From Pseudanabaena sp. PCC 7367 (GTDB lineage: Bacteria > Cyanobacteriota > Cyanobacteriia > Pseudanabaenales > Pseudanabaenaceae): 64,000 nt of DNA. Positions 63,805 through 64,000 of the stretch are shown here, one piece after another. The position numbers and the translations under genes are program-made. The stretch spans positions 4,412,001 to 4,476,000 of the forward strand of contig NC_019701.1 of the NCBI RefSeq assembly GCF_000317065.1. The letters are read 5' to 3'. Each line of letters begins with the position of its first letter. The first letter of the stretch is position 1. The notes beneath the pieces are model-generated. The model saw only the letters and a program-made list of their open reading frames with translations, did not search any database and was not told the DNA's origin.

Positions 63805-64000
63805 ATGGTAAAACCGATCGCCGCAGAAAAAATTACCCTCTACGACTTGCAGGAGCAATTCAATCTTAATTTGGTTGAGGATCCGGCCTTTTTCTCCGAG
63901 TGGCAGCAAGACTTACCAATCCTCTCCAATGATGAGAAAGAACGATTGCAGCGCGTGCAAGCAGTTATGGCTAATTTAGAGCAGCGATCGGTCTTAGAAA
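63805..64000 (+). CDS. Cyanobacterial hypothetical protein, 5' part only
   Basis: The frame starts ATG 63805 and runs off the window: MVKPIAAEKITLYDLQEQFN, then a segment with VEDPAFFSEWQQDLPILSND. It resembles the N-terminus of uncharacterised cyanobacterial proteins (similar to ITLYDLE-type starts with FFxEWQxxLP), sometimes called restriction-endonuclease-like. The end of the gene is not visible. I know no function. Confidence 0.7.
   Translation, partial: MVKPIAAEKITLYDLQEQFNLNLVEDPAFFSEWQQDLPILSNDEKERLQRVQAVMANLEQRSVLE

Noticed and set aside
1-64000. CRISPR array
   Set aside because: No regularly spaced repeats of 24-40 bp were seen anywhere; the tandem units found are 9-20 bp and have no spacers.

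Overview
The window is chromosomal DNA of a cyanobacterium. The octamer GCGATCGC (HIP1) is frequent in most genes. The trp genes are dispersed (trpB and trpC about 20 kb apart), and several genes belong to families typical of cyanobacteria: ABC1 kinase, ComFB, RemA-gmk, a photosystem I accumulation factor-like protein and the cyanobacterial AAA N-domain family. Base composition and gene style suggest a Pseudanabaena-like filamentous lineage, but that is a guess; only 'cyanobacterium' is well supported. Gene density is moderate, strands alternate often, and several spacers exceed 0.5 kb.

Layout. 1-10 kb: trpB, tRNA-Ala(GGC), an RsbW-type anti-sigma ATPase, bifunctional rel/spoT, dprA, a short adenylate kinase and a double-ComFB protein. 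10-16.8 kb: a vMAP/NB-ARC STAND ATPase without a sensor repeat, a Doc toxin-antitoxin pair, an ABC1K/UbiB kinase, tRNA-Arg(ACG), an ABC-2 permease, a stand-alone AAA-associated N domain and tRNA-Met(CAT). 17-31 kb: a secreted hypothetical, a beta-lactamase-fold hydrolase, trpC coupled to an AT-rich membrane protein, yggT, clpB, a DUF389 membrane protein, tsaE and a four-PAS histidine kinase. 32-45 kb: mtnP, an ACT-malic enzyme, trmB, a four-helix-bundle protein, transaldolase, a complete IS903-type insertion sequence, remA-gmk, a 2Fe-2S thioredoxin-like protein, a PSI accumulation-type thioredoxin-fold protein and folE. 45-54 kb: an FHA-Ser/Thr kinase with a PP2C phosphatase, an acyltransferase, a GH19 enzyme, an SH3-like exported protein, an SDR and a double peptidoglycan-binding protein. 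53.7-55.3 kb: an AT-rich type II restriction-modification cassette of the MvaI/BcnI type. 55.5-64 kb: a NikL-like protein with two tandem cbiM/nikM genes, an oppB-type permease, argC, a sugar dehydrogenase lipoprotein, larC in two frames and the start of a further gene.

Most notable: larC (nickel-pincer cofactor biosynthesis) is split into two overlapping frames. An A AAA AAC slippery heptamer inside a run of nine A residues would allow -1 frameshifting to give a full LarC of about 441 residues. It lies 5-7 kb from genes for nickel/cobalt uptake. A 116-bp intergenic element occurs twice, 36.5 kb apart, with a preserved terminal hairpin. The spacers carry at least 13 short tandem duplications (mostly 9-14 bp), three of which span stop codons. 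The nikL-like leader, including its start codon region, is duplicated as a 72-bp direct repeat beside the restriction-modification cassette.
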